DNA of 64,000 bases, from positions 35,642,731 through 35,706,730 of the forward strand of contig JARWIR010000010.1 in assembly GCA_029959085.1 (NCBI GenBank). The letters are read 5' to 3'. Each line of letters starts with the position of its first letter. Within the stretch, counting starts at the first letter, position 1. Positions 24,210-35,439 of this stretch are shown in pieces. The notes below the pieces were generated by a model that saw nothing but the letters and a program-made list of their open reading frames with translations, was not told the DNA's origin and did not search any database. The stretch comes from Nemophila menziesii (taxonomy: Eukaryota; Streptophyta; Magnoliopsida; Boraginales; Hydrophyllaceae). Position numbers and translations under genes: made by a program.

Positions 24210-24780
24210 AATATGTGTCAGTGATATGGCATGCGAGGTGGTGGATCTAGATGATGAGTATAATTCACCTATGTAGTTAGTAAACTATATAGGTTAGTTA
24301 AGTAATTAGACTAAATGACAAATTATTTGTAACAGAAGTAGTAATATAGGAGGTGTGTGATTCATGCTGTAAACACCTCTCTCTCTCCTTCTATATGATA
24401 TGTACTATTATCAATCAATTCAATACAACAAAATTTTATTCTCTTATTTCACATTATTCTTCATGGCACCAGAACCAAGGAGAAGCTTCTCTAAAGCAAA
24501 TATTTTCCGCCATTAACGGCGATTTTCTAACATAAAACAAAGCTTTGCTTCTCCGTCCTTTGATCCTTCTTCCACTATTCTTTATTATATTCCATGACGT
24601 CTTCATCTTCTTCTCCTCATATTGATTCTAGTTCATCATTCATGTTGGGTTGCTTCTTTTGTGACAAAATTGGAGTAGCTTAGTACAGGTTAAACTAGAC
24701 TCTTCTAACTATGTCCTTTGGCGCTCTCAAATTGAAGAAGTGTTCGATGCTTAGGTTACCTAGGTCACCTAAATGGTGAC
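24210..24780 (+). mobile_element. Copia LTR fragment plus gag start
   Basis: The end of a copia-type LTR ('ATCAATTCAATACAACAAAA' near 24414), then a degenerate primer-binding site ('ATGGCACCAGAACCAAGG' near 24462, compare the usual TGGTATCAGAGC), then a broken gag start with 'VKLDSSNYVLWRSQIEEVFD' near 24690-24745. Stops follow. It is cut off near 24780. Confidence 0.7.
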
Positions 24781-24849
24781 ATTACTCAGCCAGCTTCTTC
24801 TGATTCGTCTTTTACGACATATTTCTATGAAATTCGATTCGATTATCGT

Positions 24850-24932
24850 ATATTACTTGGACAACCGTACACTTACGGTCTGTGAGTCCTTAACTTTAAT
24901 CGCATTATTTTATAACACACAAGGACCCACCA
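24850..24932 (+). repeat. Orphan 3' end of an Athila LTR
   Basis: From 'TATTACTTGGACAACCGTAC' to 'AAGGACCCACCA' the sequence matches the last 80 or so bases of the element C LTR (54441-54523), including the terminal CA. What follows is not the usual primer-binding site, so only an LTR scrap remains. It shows that this LTR family has other copies nearby. Confidence 0.75.
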
Positions 24933-25059
24933 GGCGTGCATATTTCTATAAAAATTGTCGTGGTACATATCAAAAAAATATGCACCCACATATCAAAAAA
25001 AAAGTAGACTTCCACTATCATCCAAGAAGACATGATGAGAGAACAAATAGAATAGCATA
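24933..25059. other. Short unassigned spacer
   Basis: An A-rich stretch between the LTR scrap and the LINE fragment; nothing recognised. Confidence 0.4.
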
Positions 25060-26570
25060 GAAAAAGAGCACCACTTGATCTCCTTGACAACAACTTCCTT
25101 TGTTGCAAGCTCACCTCTCATGGCAAGAAGCTATCCTCCAAACTTTTCTCCTCTAACCCACTTTAAATCACTCAAAAAAGTGTTCATATCCTTAACGATC
25201 ACAAACCACTTTTTAATCTCAATTCAAATAAATCTTGCAAAAGCACATTCAAAGTAAAGGTGTTGTTTTGATTAGAAATCCTCACCGCACAATTCATAAA
25301 GTGGATCCAACTCCATGTAGGTAATTCTATTCTTTGTCTTAAGTCTCTCATGTATATTCATCCATACTATAATATCATGTTTGGGTATAACACAATAGTC
25401 CCATACAAGATTTTCCCAAGGTTTAACAAAAGATCAACGAAAAAATACATCATATGGTTTCTTATATAAGGCACAAAACTCACCATTAAAAAGAATCATT
25501 AATAATAGGAAGATCGCTGGCCGAGAGAACCAACAAGTCAAAATATTCTTTCTACCTCCACTCTCATGTGAAACCTAGATTTCATCCTTCAACTCCTAAA
25601 TATTCTTCAAAAGAGGAGAGTCCAATTTCTTTGCTTTCCACACCCAAATATTACCATTATTGAGATATTTCCCATGAATCCATTTGATCCAAAATGAATC
25701 CTTTTTGTTACGATCTTCCGAAGTAATTTCATAAGCAATGCTTTATTCCAAGAACCTAGATCCTTTAACCCAAGCCCACCTCCATCTTTTGGAGTACATA
25801 TTTTAATCCATTTAATTTGTGGTGATTTTTTGTCCCAATAAAAATCTCTACAAATAATCGGAATACGATCTCCATCACACAACCCGGAACCAGAAAGATA
25901 GAATACCAAAAACATATTACCCCTTGAAGAACTGGCCTATTTAGCTCCAAACTTCCCGCAAATGAAAGAGAAGTCACATTCCAAGTTCTTGTATACCTTT
26001 ACAAATTATCAATGAGTGACTTATAATCCCTCGAAAGAGAAACCGAAGCACCAAAAGGGACACCCACATAACATAATGGCATGGTCCCTTTTTCAAGTTG
26101 TGTTGTTTCCAATATATTATTAATCACTTCATTTTTAAGACCCACATAATAAATATTTGACTTTATCACATTCGAATGAATCCCCGAACACTCCTTAAAG
26201 GCCTTCAAACTATCCATAAGTATCTTAACCAAGCCACGATCACCTTTAGAAAGTAGCATCAAGTCATTGACACAAGTAAGGTGCGTAAATTTCATTTTCC
26301 AACATTTGGGATTATACTTGAACCCTTGATATATGTTTTTCTTCAGTAGTCTCGAGAAATATCCAAGACATAGAATAAAGAGGTAAGGTGAGAGATGATC
26401 ACATTGTCTCATGCCTTTTTATCTTTTGAAGAATCCATGAACTTCACCATTTATTACCACCAAAAAATAAGTCATAGAAACATAAACCATAATCCAATCA
26501 ATATACCTCTTTGGGAAAGTTGAGTCCTTTAAGCACCTCATGAAGAAATGAGTTGAAAGAAAAATGGACA
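25060..26570 (-). mobile_element. LINE fragment A (RT, connection, zf-RVT)
   Basis: Read right to left: the RT palm end near 26412 ('QCDHLSPYLFILCLGYFSRL', degenerate 'FADD' as 'CVNDLMLLSKGDRG'), then 'CYVGVPFGASVSL' near 26060, a connection region 'DKKSPQIKWIKICTPKDGGG' near 25830, and zf-RVT near 25260-25400 ('PKHDIIVWMNIHERLKTKNR', 'LYFECAF'). Several frameshifts and stops are present, and the catalytic first Asp is altered. No RNase H follows, so this belongs to a LINE group without that domain. Confidence 0.8.
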
Positions 26571-26584
26571 TTAATTTTACTATT

Positions 26585-27890
26585 GTTTACTATACAATGA
26601 GTCTATGAGGGAAGAAACAAAAGCCCACTATCTCCCTAAGAGGCAGGATGAGGATACATGTTACAGGGTAAACATAATTCTTACTATTTTTTACTATACA
26701 CTCCAAGTTGGGGAGCACACCCTCCATACTAAATCTGTTCCGGGTTTGACAATATAAATATACGGTCCAAGAGAATACAATCTTCCATGCCTTTGTCTTC
26801 CAAGCCATTTTCGTCTTGTCTTTCTTTAACCACTTTAGGGCATTTTGGATGTTGGAGATAACTCCATTTAGGCCCACACATCATCGTATAGTGCCCCCAA
26901 ATCTTGTTGTAAATCTTGCATTCAAAGTATAAGTACTTATTTATTTCAAATTCTTCCTTGCAAAGTAGACAGATAGAATCAAGTTGCATGTAGGTTAAGC
27001 GCTCTTTAGTGTTAAGCCTTTTCCTTAGAGCAAGCCATACGACGATTTCATGTATAGGTGTGATTCAGGGTCTCTATAATATGCTAGTCCGCGGTCTTGA
27101 GTGGGATTTTTTTGATGCAATTTTGGCTGAACATAACCATTTTTAGGTATTGCCATGGATAATTTCCGATAATATGTTGTTGTAGGGACTTTAGTGCAGT
27201 TAACATCCAGTATACCGCCATGGAGGTCTGGTATATTGACAAAACCTGTTGTGTCATACCACTTTCCAAGTGTCTTTTTTGGCTAACTTTTGACTACCAT
27301 ATGCATTAAGGAGATGAGTTTTATTCTGATACAACACCTTAAACAACTGGGAATCATCATTACTCTTATTTCGATATCATATATTTTCTAAGCCTAAAAG
27401 ATTCAATATGTATCCATTTAATCCATAGGTATTCTCTACAATCACAAGGTCTTTAAGCCTAAGCGCACCCCACTCTTTGGCATACAAATATCATCCCATG
27501 CAACCTCAAATGATTTTGAATTCCAAAAAATAATCCATTTGATCCATATGTATTCTCTACAATCACAAAGTCTCTAAGGATCTTTATTAGGATGTCATCA
27601 TTACATGCCTCAAGGTCTTTAAGCCTAAGCGCCCCTCACTCTTTGGCATACAAATATCATCTCATGCAACCTCAAATGATTTTGAATTCCAAAAAATAAG
27701 TTACGACAAATTTGTATAATGCGAGTATATACCTCTTTGGAAATTGCAAATACCGAGAGCTAAAATTATCTGATTCCTTTCAAGATCGAATAAATTAGCT
27801 CCAACTTTCTAGCACATGTCGTAAGGTTCTTGAACAACATATCTCCCCTAAATATCGCAATGGGATATCTCCAAGTGATCCTTTATCGAA
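26585..27890 (-). mobile_element. LINE fragment B, related to A
   Basis: A second, shorter copy of the same LINE group in the same orientation. The connection region is at 27400-27890 and zf-RVT near 26930-27050 ('LRKRLNTKERLTYMQL', 'DSICLLCKEEFEINKYLYFE'). It is broken throughout. Its right part contains an internal duplication (27445-27699). Confidence 0.75.
27424..27699. repeat. Duplication inside LINE fragment B
   Basis: An 89-bp block at 27445-27533 recurs at 27611-27699 with about three mismatches. A shorter motif 'GTATTCTCTACAATCACAA' is duplicated in the same interval. This looks like a post-insertion tandem duplication. Confidence 0.8.
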
Positions 27891-27913
27891 ATTAACTAAT
27901 GTGGAGTCACCTC

Positions 27914-27920
27914 AAAAAAA
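27914..27920 (-). terminator. RNA polymerase III terminator of tRNA-Ser
   Basis: Seven T residues on the transcript strand, 5 nt beyond the tRNA 3' end, as expected for Pol III termination. Confidence 0.85.
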
Positions 27921-27925
27921 GAAGA

Positions 27926-28007
27926 CGTCAACAGCAGGGTTCGAACCTGCGCGGGCAAAGCCCAACAGATTTCAAGTCTGTCTCCTTAACCACTCGGACA
28001 TATTGAC
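27926..28007 (-). tRNA. tRNA-Ser (anticodon UGA)
   Basis: An 82-nt gene on the - strand. The acceptor stem GTCAATA pairs with TGTTGAC, box A region is TGGTTAAGGAG, the anticodon arm has loop CTTGAAA with UGA, the long variable arm is typical of class II tRNA-Ser (GGGCTTTGCCC), and box B is GGTTCGAACCC. The acceptor stem carries an A-T pair where many plant copies have G-C, a compensated change, and the variable-arm loop has one further change. The cloverleaf is intact, with a T-run downstream, so it is likely functional. It sits next to, not inside, LINE fragment B. Confidence 0.95.
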
Positions 28008-28742
28008 TTGTTATATGCCTTGCTCTTTATCTATTGAGTTGGAAATAAATCGAGTTTTTTTACAATGGAATCTAGTTATTATCACCAAGTTGTAACCACT
28101 GCAATCTGGATCGGGATGCCCAATAATTTTTTCTCTAGTCCATGCTTCCTCGAGTGACTTCACAAAATAATTGTATTAAACCCATGAATCATCAAGCAAA
28201 GTAATGTTAGAGATATGTTAATTTTAGCCATAATGAACTCTATAATTTTTTTTGTTATTGATAATTTTTTCTCTAAGATATGTTAATTTTAGCCATAATG
28301 AACTCTATAATTTTTTTGTTATTGATAATGTTATTGATAGAGTATATTTTTGGCTATTTTGCATAACATAGGGACCAATTATGTAATTTACTCTTAACTA
28401 AACCGCATTCGTACCTAACACCTAAATATGTTAGATGTGTAGGGGACCCTCAACCTTTAACATATAAACATATTCTCTCTATAATATTTCAAGAAAAACT
28501 TAATCCTAAATTTTTACAAAGAAAATTCACAATTGTTTTAATAATAAAATACAAATCTTAGATTCAATTAATTGATAAGGTACCCATCTTCACAAAATTA
28601 CTTTTGTTTTGAGATAGACATGTTCCATATATACACAAAAAAAATTTAATTTTTAATGGTTCCAAAGCTCATTAAAATATTGGGGACCCATTATCCCTAC
28701 AACATTATCGGGCCAAGACTAAAGTTATGTAAAATTTACAAT
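28008..28742. other. Spacer with a 66-bp tandem duplication
   Basis: A unit containing 'AGATATGTTAATTTTAGCCA' occurs twice in tandem at about 28207-28335. One isolated family-1 minisatellite unit is seen at about 28357-28390 ('TTTTGCATAACATAGGGACC'). No gene was found. Confidence 0.6.
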
Positions 28743-28870
28743 GGGTGAATAATAAAATAAGGCCCCTACAACATATAACTTTATAAGAAAAGTCCTCTTA
28801 GTTAGCGGACTAGTTAGAAGCTAAGTAGACCATATGTAATGACCACCATACCCATCTATTTCTCTTACTA
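28743..28870 (+). repeat. MULE left terminal inverted repeat
   Basis: The degenerate left TIR; it pairs with 32130-32290. Shared blocks include 'AACTTTATAA', 'AAAGTCCTC' and a 'GTAATGACCACCATACCCAT' / 'TTACATTCCTACCATCCC' stretch. The right copy has about 27 extra bases before AAAGTCCTC. Confidence 0.7.
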
Positions 28871-29721
28871 AGCTGTACATATGACGGTTGGACTAATACA
28901 CTGTGTAAGAATACACGAAACACAAACCGATGCATATATGAGAAAAGGGATTACATTCTCTCTCCACTCACCCGCACTACGCCTCTCCACATTCATGTAC
29001 ACTAGTTCTCTCTCCCAAACCAATTTTTCTCTCTCTCATGGAATAACGACGTTCAAAGCAAAACTTCATCTTCGTCCTAGCTGTGTGAAGATTGTTGCAG
29101 ATCACCTTGAAGACCATACCTGGACATAGAAGACGCGCTTGCAAAGGTTAGTATTTGAATAAACCCATGAAATTTATGTATTATTAGGGTGACGTCTTAG
29201 TTTTGCTTCTACGAGTATGTGTTAATTTTTTTTTAAAGTTCTACAAGGTAATGAGGTGATTGGTAGGGTAGGTGGGAGACGTGGGAACGTACCCGGATTA
29301 ATGGATGTGGACTTTAAACGTCATAGGGTTAGGGTAGAAAAAAATAAAACTAGCAATTGAAACCCCATTGTAAGGTGTATAATGAAGGTGTAGGGTTGTG
29401 AAACAAAGTAGTTGTATTGCGTTAGGTTGGTTTGATGTAATATGGGTTAAGAAGTTTTCTATAGGTTGTAAACCGGCACGGGTACAATTGCTAACAGTGG
29501 GTACGACCCCTTCCCTTCCTAGTAGCATATAGGAAAGACCCCATGTAGCAACTGTTCTTGAACGATTCAAGATTACACTAGCATATAGTTATTGATCTAG
29601 GACTGTACCCAATTGATTGGTAATGGGTACGGACCCATTTGAAGTCGTATAATATAGAAATTGTTTACGTTTGTGCGTAATGTATAGTGTATGGTATGAT
29701 ATGTACGTGTGTTTAATACAG

Positions 29722-30725
29722 GGGGGAAATGAAGGAAACCAGATGCACTCTCCAGATAATTTACGTTGTGTTCAACGAGAATAAAGTTAAGCAGGAGTTT
29801 ATGGATGCGTTGGAATGCTCCCCTTTCTACGGGACGTTTCCATCACTTGCAAGTCTGAAAAGTGACAGTCAGCTTCCTAAACACGAAAGCATGATCAATG
29901 ATGTACTGGAAAGCTATGACCGGGACAGTGGGTGTTTCTTGATTGGAGGCAAAAGGATGTGGGTGACAGGGAACGGTGTGCGTCTAATATTGGGTGTGGA
30001 GGGTGGCAAGAAGAAGGTGCCACTGTACAAGCAAGCTGAAATGCGGGCATCTGAATGGTTTGGGAAGCATTTTCACAATAAGACAACATGTAGGCTATCA
30101 ATGAAAGAAGTGAAAAGGGTCATTGCAAAATGTTTGTAATAAAAAAAGAGTGGGGCACGTAGGACATTTGCGAAGTGCATGAACATGTTAGCAATGTCAT
30201 AAATATTCTACCCATCATCGTCAGGGAGAATTACACAGTGGCACGTTAAAATATCTGAGGACCTCGAACACTTGAAAGAGTATAATTGGTCAGAGCATAT
30301 CGCAGACTACATGATGAGCCCGGTAGATGGGTTGGCAGACGGATGTTGCATAATATTGGTGGTGAGCACATATAACTTATAATTTTTTATTTGCTGTGTG
30401 TGTGATGTGATATTAACATGTTGGCGTGTGTGTTACAGCCATGGTTATGCGAGCATGTGAAGATTTTGGGAGTGGAACAAGTTGCCTTTAATTCGATACC
30501 ACGTTTGTTGAACTGGCTTATTGCAGAGCCGGTTGAAAATTTTGGGGATAAAATACTGGATGCGCTGACCGCTGATATGGTGAGCATATGATTTTATTAC
30601 TATTATACATTAGACCGGTGTTGTAGTTCTTAATAGTGTGTTATTGTATCACAGGTAAACACAGGAGAGCTTGTATGGACACCTGAAGAGAGAAGTAGAT
30701 ATAGACGCATAAACCCACCATTGGC
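29722..30725 (+). pseudogene. MULE-borne gene fragment, relative of the gene at 37.4-38.9 kb
   Basis: Preceded by an apparent 5' exon ending at 29146 (GCAAAG|gttagt) and an intron to the acceptor at 29720-29721. The coding part starts at ATG 29729: 'KQEFMDALECSPFYGTFPSL', 'GCFLIGGKRMWVTGNGVRLI', 'LGVEGGKKKVP'. Stops at 30137-30139 and near 30200 break it. It continues with 'WHVKISEDLEHLKEYNWSEH', a donor near 30360, exon 30439-30579 ('PWLCEHVKILGVEQVAFNSI') and a start of the next exon at 30655. The - strand gene at 37.4-38.9 kb shares the same blocks and intron positions. The family resembles plant transposon-associated (plant mobile-domain or DUF1985-like) proteins; I cannot name it with certainty. 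Confidence 0.65.
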
Positions 30726-31287
30726 ACGCTGTTGAATCACGTTTACCACAGAATGCAACCACTTTCACACTGTTGTTATGTGATACTTCATACTCGTAAC
30801 CAGTCTCACATGCGTATTTCCGTAGAGCGTGTCGGAACTGATACGACCCTTGAGGGAAACAAGACCCAACACGACCGATACTATCTCCCCAATCGTTGCT
30901 GAGTAGTTTCTTTACTCGGTGTGTGTAGAACACAGGCTTCTGCACCACAGTTCGATCAGGATCCTGCGCTACAGTACGATCGACAAAGACGGTAGATTGT
31001 TGGGCTGCAAACGAATGGGGTGTTTGATTTTTAGGTTGTTTTGATATAACAACTTCGTCCTGCGCATCAAGCACCATCAACCATTTTAGGGTGTCATAGT
31101 CGTCGTTTGAACTAAGGATGCAGTTTTCATGACCAATCAATGAATATTGGTAACCGATATCAGCATTAGCGAGGTTAAGCTGTTTGGTAGAAAAAAATTC
31201 ATGTACGTATGACAATAAAGGGTACTTTTCCATTGGAGATAGATACTTGTCTTCACCATTCTTGAATATGCTAATGACACGGTCCAT
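30649..31287 (-). pseudogene. MuDR-family transposase N-terminal fragment
   Basis: A 212-codon open frame. The N-terminal part ('YPLLSYVHEFFSTKQLNLAN', 'DDYDTLKWLMVLDAQ') matches the opening domain common in plant MULE transposases. Residues from about 125 onward are the MuDR DNA-binding-type region ('SCFPQGSYQFRHALRKYACE', 'CGKRDSTACQWWVYAS'). Homology ends about 30700, where the frame runs into the reverse strand of the + gene's last exon. The catalytic DDE and SWIM zinc-finger parts are missing. It is a truncated ORF that still reads openly; the open frame may be recent decay or selection. Confidence 0.8.
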
Positions 31288-31369
31288 TAATTCTGTGTAA
31301 CATGGGCAAACCAGAATGGTAATTAGTTAGATATAGATGCCTGTGTAATTGAAAACATACGTAGAGAAT

Positions 31370-31800
31370 GTGGATATTGTGTCAAGGGTACATGCCCAGA
31401 TGACTACGTATAATCCAGTATGGTGATGGGTACAGACCCTGAACATATGTGTGCATTTTAAAAATTGTAAAGCATGCTAGTAATACAAACTTGGCTATTG
31501 GGTCAAGAGTACATGCCCGTATGGATTGTATTCTTCTTCATGAAAATGGGTCCAGCCCCTAGACAGAGTACATATATATATTATACGTTGCAGTTATTCA
31601 AAGTGTAAAGAATAATAGTACTACCGATTTATAGTACTAGTACATGCAAACCTTGTTTATTGGGTAAAAGGTACATAACGAGGTGGGATTATGTGTTCTA
31701 TCATGCAAATGGGTGCAGACCCTTGCTAGATTACATACCTATACTATACTTTGGACAAATGTGAAATTGTAAATCATATCAGTTATAAATGGTTCTTTAA
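31370..31800. repeat. Tandem repeat inside the MULE
   Basis: Three diverged copies of a 130-170 bp unit. Each has 'TTGGGTCAAGAGTACATGCC' or variants followed 40-60 bp later by 'AATGGGTGCAGACCCT'-type sequence. A similar 'AATGGGTACGGACCC' motif lies on the other side of the ORFs near 29620. Confidence 0.65.
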
Positions 31801-32129
31801 GTAGTGATATGCAAACTACACAAAAGGTATACAGATAAATTTACAGTACCATAGTAAGCACGAATCCAACATTACCCTATGAATATACATATACAACGTT
31901 CACCACTTACAAAACCCTGAACAGTGAAAATGGAGTAGAATGTTACCTGCTATTGAGCACTGCGCGGAGAAGATGAACAGTGTACTAGAATACGCGATGG
32001 TATTTTGAAATTCAAATATCAAAGAGAGAGAGAATTATGTATGGAGAGTGAGTGACATATAGAGAGAGGGATTGGTACGGTATGCTTCTTTCATCGAGTT
32101 CTCAGTACGTCATAAAGAGGAGAGAGAGT

Positions 32130-32290
32130 GCTACGTGTACAAGACAATCCATGTGTAATAACATAAGGGATGGTAGGAATGTAATCTGGTCTAACTACAA
32201 ACCTAATGGAGGACTTTATAAGTAGAAGTAAAGATGTGGGTTGCGTTTTATAAAGTTTATGTGTTATGGGCTGGATTTTGTAATTTCCTC
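32130..32290 (-). repeat. MULE right terminal inverted repeat
   Basis: The partner of the 28743 TIR. It reads, as reverse complement, GAGGAAATTACAAAATCC inward. It is followed directly by the 9-bp target duplication at 32291-32299. Confidence 0.7.
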
Positions 32291-32299
32291 AATTACAAT

Positions 32300-33815
32300 A
32301 TACACTAAAAATTAATTATAACTAGATTTTGTTTTTTGAAAAAAACAAGAAATTAATTTTTTTTATTTCCATCATTCTTTTACATAAAAAATTTATGCTC
32401 TACAAATAATATAAGCATTCCTCTCTCTACTTTATTAATATCCATAGTTCTAAATAGTAACACAAAACATATGATATTTAATAAAATCAAAACACAAAAC
32501 CCCATCCCTTTTACCATTTTAAAAAAAATCTTAATTTTAGGTAACACATAAAAAAGTAGCTATTGAACTACATAGCCCCGATTTTCTCCGAGATAATTTC
32601 ACTAAAGGTCCTTAGAATATGTAGAAATTGCACTATATGTCCCCATATTCATTATTTTTTATTTAACAACACTACAAAACCCTATATTATGTAAAATATC
32701 ATATGTTTTAATATAGAAAAACAGATATTTAAATAAATAAATTAAGTTTATTTTAAAATTATTTTTAATTAATTTAAATCCTTATTTTAACCCACCAAGT
32801 TTGAAAAAAAAAATTAATCCCCCAAATTATTTAATTTTTTCACACACCTCCCCACTTATCTCCAACTAACCCGTATTTTTTCAATAATTTTTTTATCAAT
32901 TTTAATGGAATTTTAGTTTGTGTTCTTTATGAAAACACCAAGAACATTTACAAAAAAAAAAATTATAAAAAATCATAAATTAAGAAAATATCATGGTCGA
33001 ATTCACCCATTTTTTTCATAAGTGTTGAATTCCACTAGCTTTTCTACGCATCTATTCCAATAATTAAACAATTAAACCTCAACTAATCGATGAAAAAACT
33101 CAACTATTTAAAACTCACCCCTACTAAGTGAACAATTAAACCTCAACTAGGGATAGAAGTAAATATGTGATTACTAGAGTTGTACTAGAACCCAATAAAA
33201 ACTTTTGTTATGTTTGTAATTTTCTTTTCTTAATCATGTATGAAAAAAAAACTCAACTATTTAAACCTCACCCCACTAAGTGACAAAATTTCTTTGCTAA
33301 GCATCTTCTTCAACTGAAATTCCAAAACATCTTTTATCAAATAAATGAACAGAATCCGAAATATGAACAAAATCGAAAAAATAGGGAATCAGTGTGTTGT
33401 TAATGGATCACTAATTTTAGTCTCCTTGACAAAAACTCGAGCAACTTCTATGGATTTTTTACCCATCATTTTTTGCCTTAGGACCAACCATTTTTTAATC
33501 ACTCAAACATTATTGAAGATGTCACCAATATTATTACTTCTTTGACTTCTTAAGGATGTTAATTTATTGAATCTACAAAATTTGTTGAATACATGAATGC
33601 AAGTGCAAGAAGTGATAACGAACCAATTTTTCTGATTCTTTTTGTATACCATTACAAATAAGAAAAAGGAGACGAGCCATTTAAGTAATTTATTAAATGC
33701 TTTTGGAGGAATCTTTGTGAGATTATGGGGTTTATTTTTTCGAAGAATGACCTTACTTCTTTGATTACTTCTTCTGCTTCTTCTCCAATATTTTTAAGTG
33801 ACTGTTGATTTTTAA
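32300..33815. other. AT-rich spacer, no gene recognised
   Basis: Very AT-rich. A block of about 40 bp ('AAAAAACTCAACTATTTAAA' with 'CACCCCTACTAAGTG') is repeated near 33088 and 33239. One isolated degenerate family-1 minisatellite unit lies near 32605-32650. The ORF at 33345-33545 is unsupported. Confidence 0.6.
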
Positions 33816-33819
33816 AAGT

Positions 33820-34732
33820 TTACATGTGTTGAATCATATAAAGTAACTTAGGATGTTCATGTATGATTCTATAAGTAGCTTCATCTACTGAGAAACCATG
33901 TTTTCTCAATTCCTTGATTGATTCAATTGCCTCTTCATACTCTTTTTTCTTCATAAACCCTCGAATAATAATGTTGTACGTCACACTATTGGGAGAGAAA
34001 CCATGTTTCTTCATACTTGAGAGCCACTCTTTTGAATCTTCCAACATTCCTCTTTGACAAAGTCCACCTATAATAGTGTTATGAGTATATATATCAGGCT
34101 TCAAACCTTTGTTTGATAGCTTGTAAAAAACATCTAATGCAGCATCAAGTTGGCCATATTTACATAATCCATGAATAATAGTATTATATGTCACAATGTC
34201 AGGAGTTATATTGCTACTTTCCATGGAGTCTAACAAAGACATAGCCTCGGTAAAACGTCTATTATTGCACAATCCGTTTAACATTGTATTATATGTCACA
34301 ATGGTAGGATATATGCCCTTATCTTTCATCTCAGAAAATAATCAGGGTGGTATACGTAACCACAGTGGGAACATGACCACCTTTTAAGAGACACCCAAAT
34401 ACTGCAAAACCCATATTGCTTTTTTTTGAAGAGCTGTAACAATTTATAGCTATAGTCATTGTGTAATTATCTAACGGAGCCCCCAAAATACGCATTTCTC
34501 TGAATAAAGAAAGAGCATAAGGGTAATTTTTTATCTTCACAACAGTACCCAATAGCTTATTGTAATCTATAACAGTAAGATTGGGTCGCGTTCGGATCAT
34601 TTGATTCACAGTAAAACGAGCATCAAAAGATGAAATTGAAGAATAAAAGAAGAGGGAAAAAGGGTTACCGATTGTGTTGATGGAAGAAAGAGAAGATCTA
34701 AAGGAAAACAAAGAAGAACCAATCAGCTTCAT
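33820..34732 (-). pseudogene. P-class PPR protein gene with internal deletion and frameshift
   Basis: Pentatricopeptide-repeat protein, a family of organellar RNA-binding factors. The N-terminal frame 34732-34331 (133 aa) begins with a Ser/Phe-rich, basic stretch compatible with an organelle-targeting peptide, then about two repeats ending 'HVPTVVTYTTLI'. The frame then shifts and the C-terminal frame 34329-33820 continues with four to five repeats ('GIYPTIVTYNTMLNGLCNNR', 'ITPDIVTYNTIIHGLCKYGQ', 'LKPDIYTHNTIIGGLCQRGM') to a stop. Restorer-like P-class members usually have ten or more repeats, so several are deleted at the junction. It would give a truncated protein at best. Confidence 0.85.
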
Positions 34733-34869
34733 GAAGGAAATGGTTGTTGCTAATATTGTAAAAATGATTGTGAATCTGTGATGTTAGGTGAAGAGGCCGA
34801 CTTGAGATGCTCTTTTGTGAACTGGTTACAAAATCAGATCGCAGATGTAGGGTTTTTTTTGGTAGAATT

Positions 34870-35044
34870 GTCTTTTTTTTTTTTTTTTTTTTTAAAGTCA
34901 AATGTCATTAAAAAAATACTAATATTTGTATGAAATGGTAAAGGGTTAAAAATGATTTCCCACTTATAAAATTCGTAAATCATGATTTAGTCTCTCACAA
35001 GTTTTAAATAGAATCTTTTAATGATCAACTATTAAATCAAAGTA
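34870..35044. other. Homopolymer T tract and spacer
   Basis: A long T run near 34871-34893 upstream of the PPR pseudogene, then spacer to the LINE fragment. Nothing else was recognised. Confidence 0.5.
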
Positions 35045-35432
35045 TAGTTACTGGACAGGAGCAAGCTTCGAGGGACTACTCTTGGTGGAACGAGAATTTC
35101 ACAAGTAAAAGGGTTTATGCCGGAATTTTGTGGAGTGTATTTTTTGGTGTATTAATCGATACAATTTGGAAGATTAGGAATGACGTGTTTTTTAATAATG
35201 GGGTATATCCACCAGCAAGAGAAGTTGTAAGAAAAGCTGTATATACTGCAACTAATTATTCGAGAGTCTGGGGTCAAATTCCGGGGCAAGTGGGCGACAC
35301 AAAGACGCAAGTTAATTTAGTGGGATGGTCCAAGCCGAGACAGGGTTTTAAATTAAATACTGATGGTAGTCTCAACAATTGGAAGAAGACTGGAGGAGGA
35401 GGCGGTGTAATTCGAGACATTTTGTGGATCGA
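35045..35432 (+). mobile_element. LINE RNase H-region fragment
   Basis: The frame reads 'SVFFGVLIDTIWKIRNDVFF' then the RNase H start 'GFKLNTDGSLNNWKKTGGGG' and 'GVIRD', where it stops abruptly at the border with the copia fragment. The first catalytic Asp (NTDGS) is visible; the rest of the domain is absent. It is probably truncated by the neighbouring rearrangement. Confidence 0.78.
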
Positions 35433-35439
35433 GTGAACG

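Larger units (their letters stand above)
28743..32290. mobile_element. Nonautonomous Mutator-like element (MULE), 3548 bp
   Basis: The ends are GGGTGAATAATAAAATAAGG (left) and the reverse complement of GAGGAAATTACAAAATCCAG (right). They align without gaps at 15 of 23 positions, and the similarity continues inward (ACATATAACTTTATAA / ACATAAACTTTATAA, AAAGTCCTC on both sides). A 9-bp flanking duplication ATTTACAAT (28734-28742) / AATTACAAT (32291-32299) matches at 8 of 9, diagnostic of Mutator. Inside are a degraded + strand gene (29729-30725) and a - strand MuDR N-terminal fragment (31287-30649) that meet tail to tail. There is no DDE transposase core, so it cannot move by itself. Confidence 0.85.

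Noticed and set aside
28881..29129. 82-aa ORF near the MULE left end
   Set aside because: It overlaps the inner TIR and the inferred 5' exon; composition is low-complexity (Ser/Leu/Thr) and it ends before the splice donor.
33345..33545. 66-aa ORF in AT-rich spacer
   Set aside because: Short, no family signal and no regulatory context.
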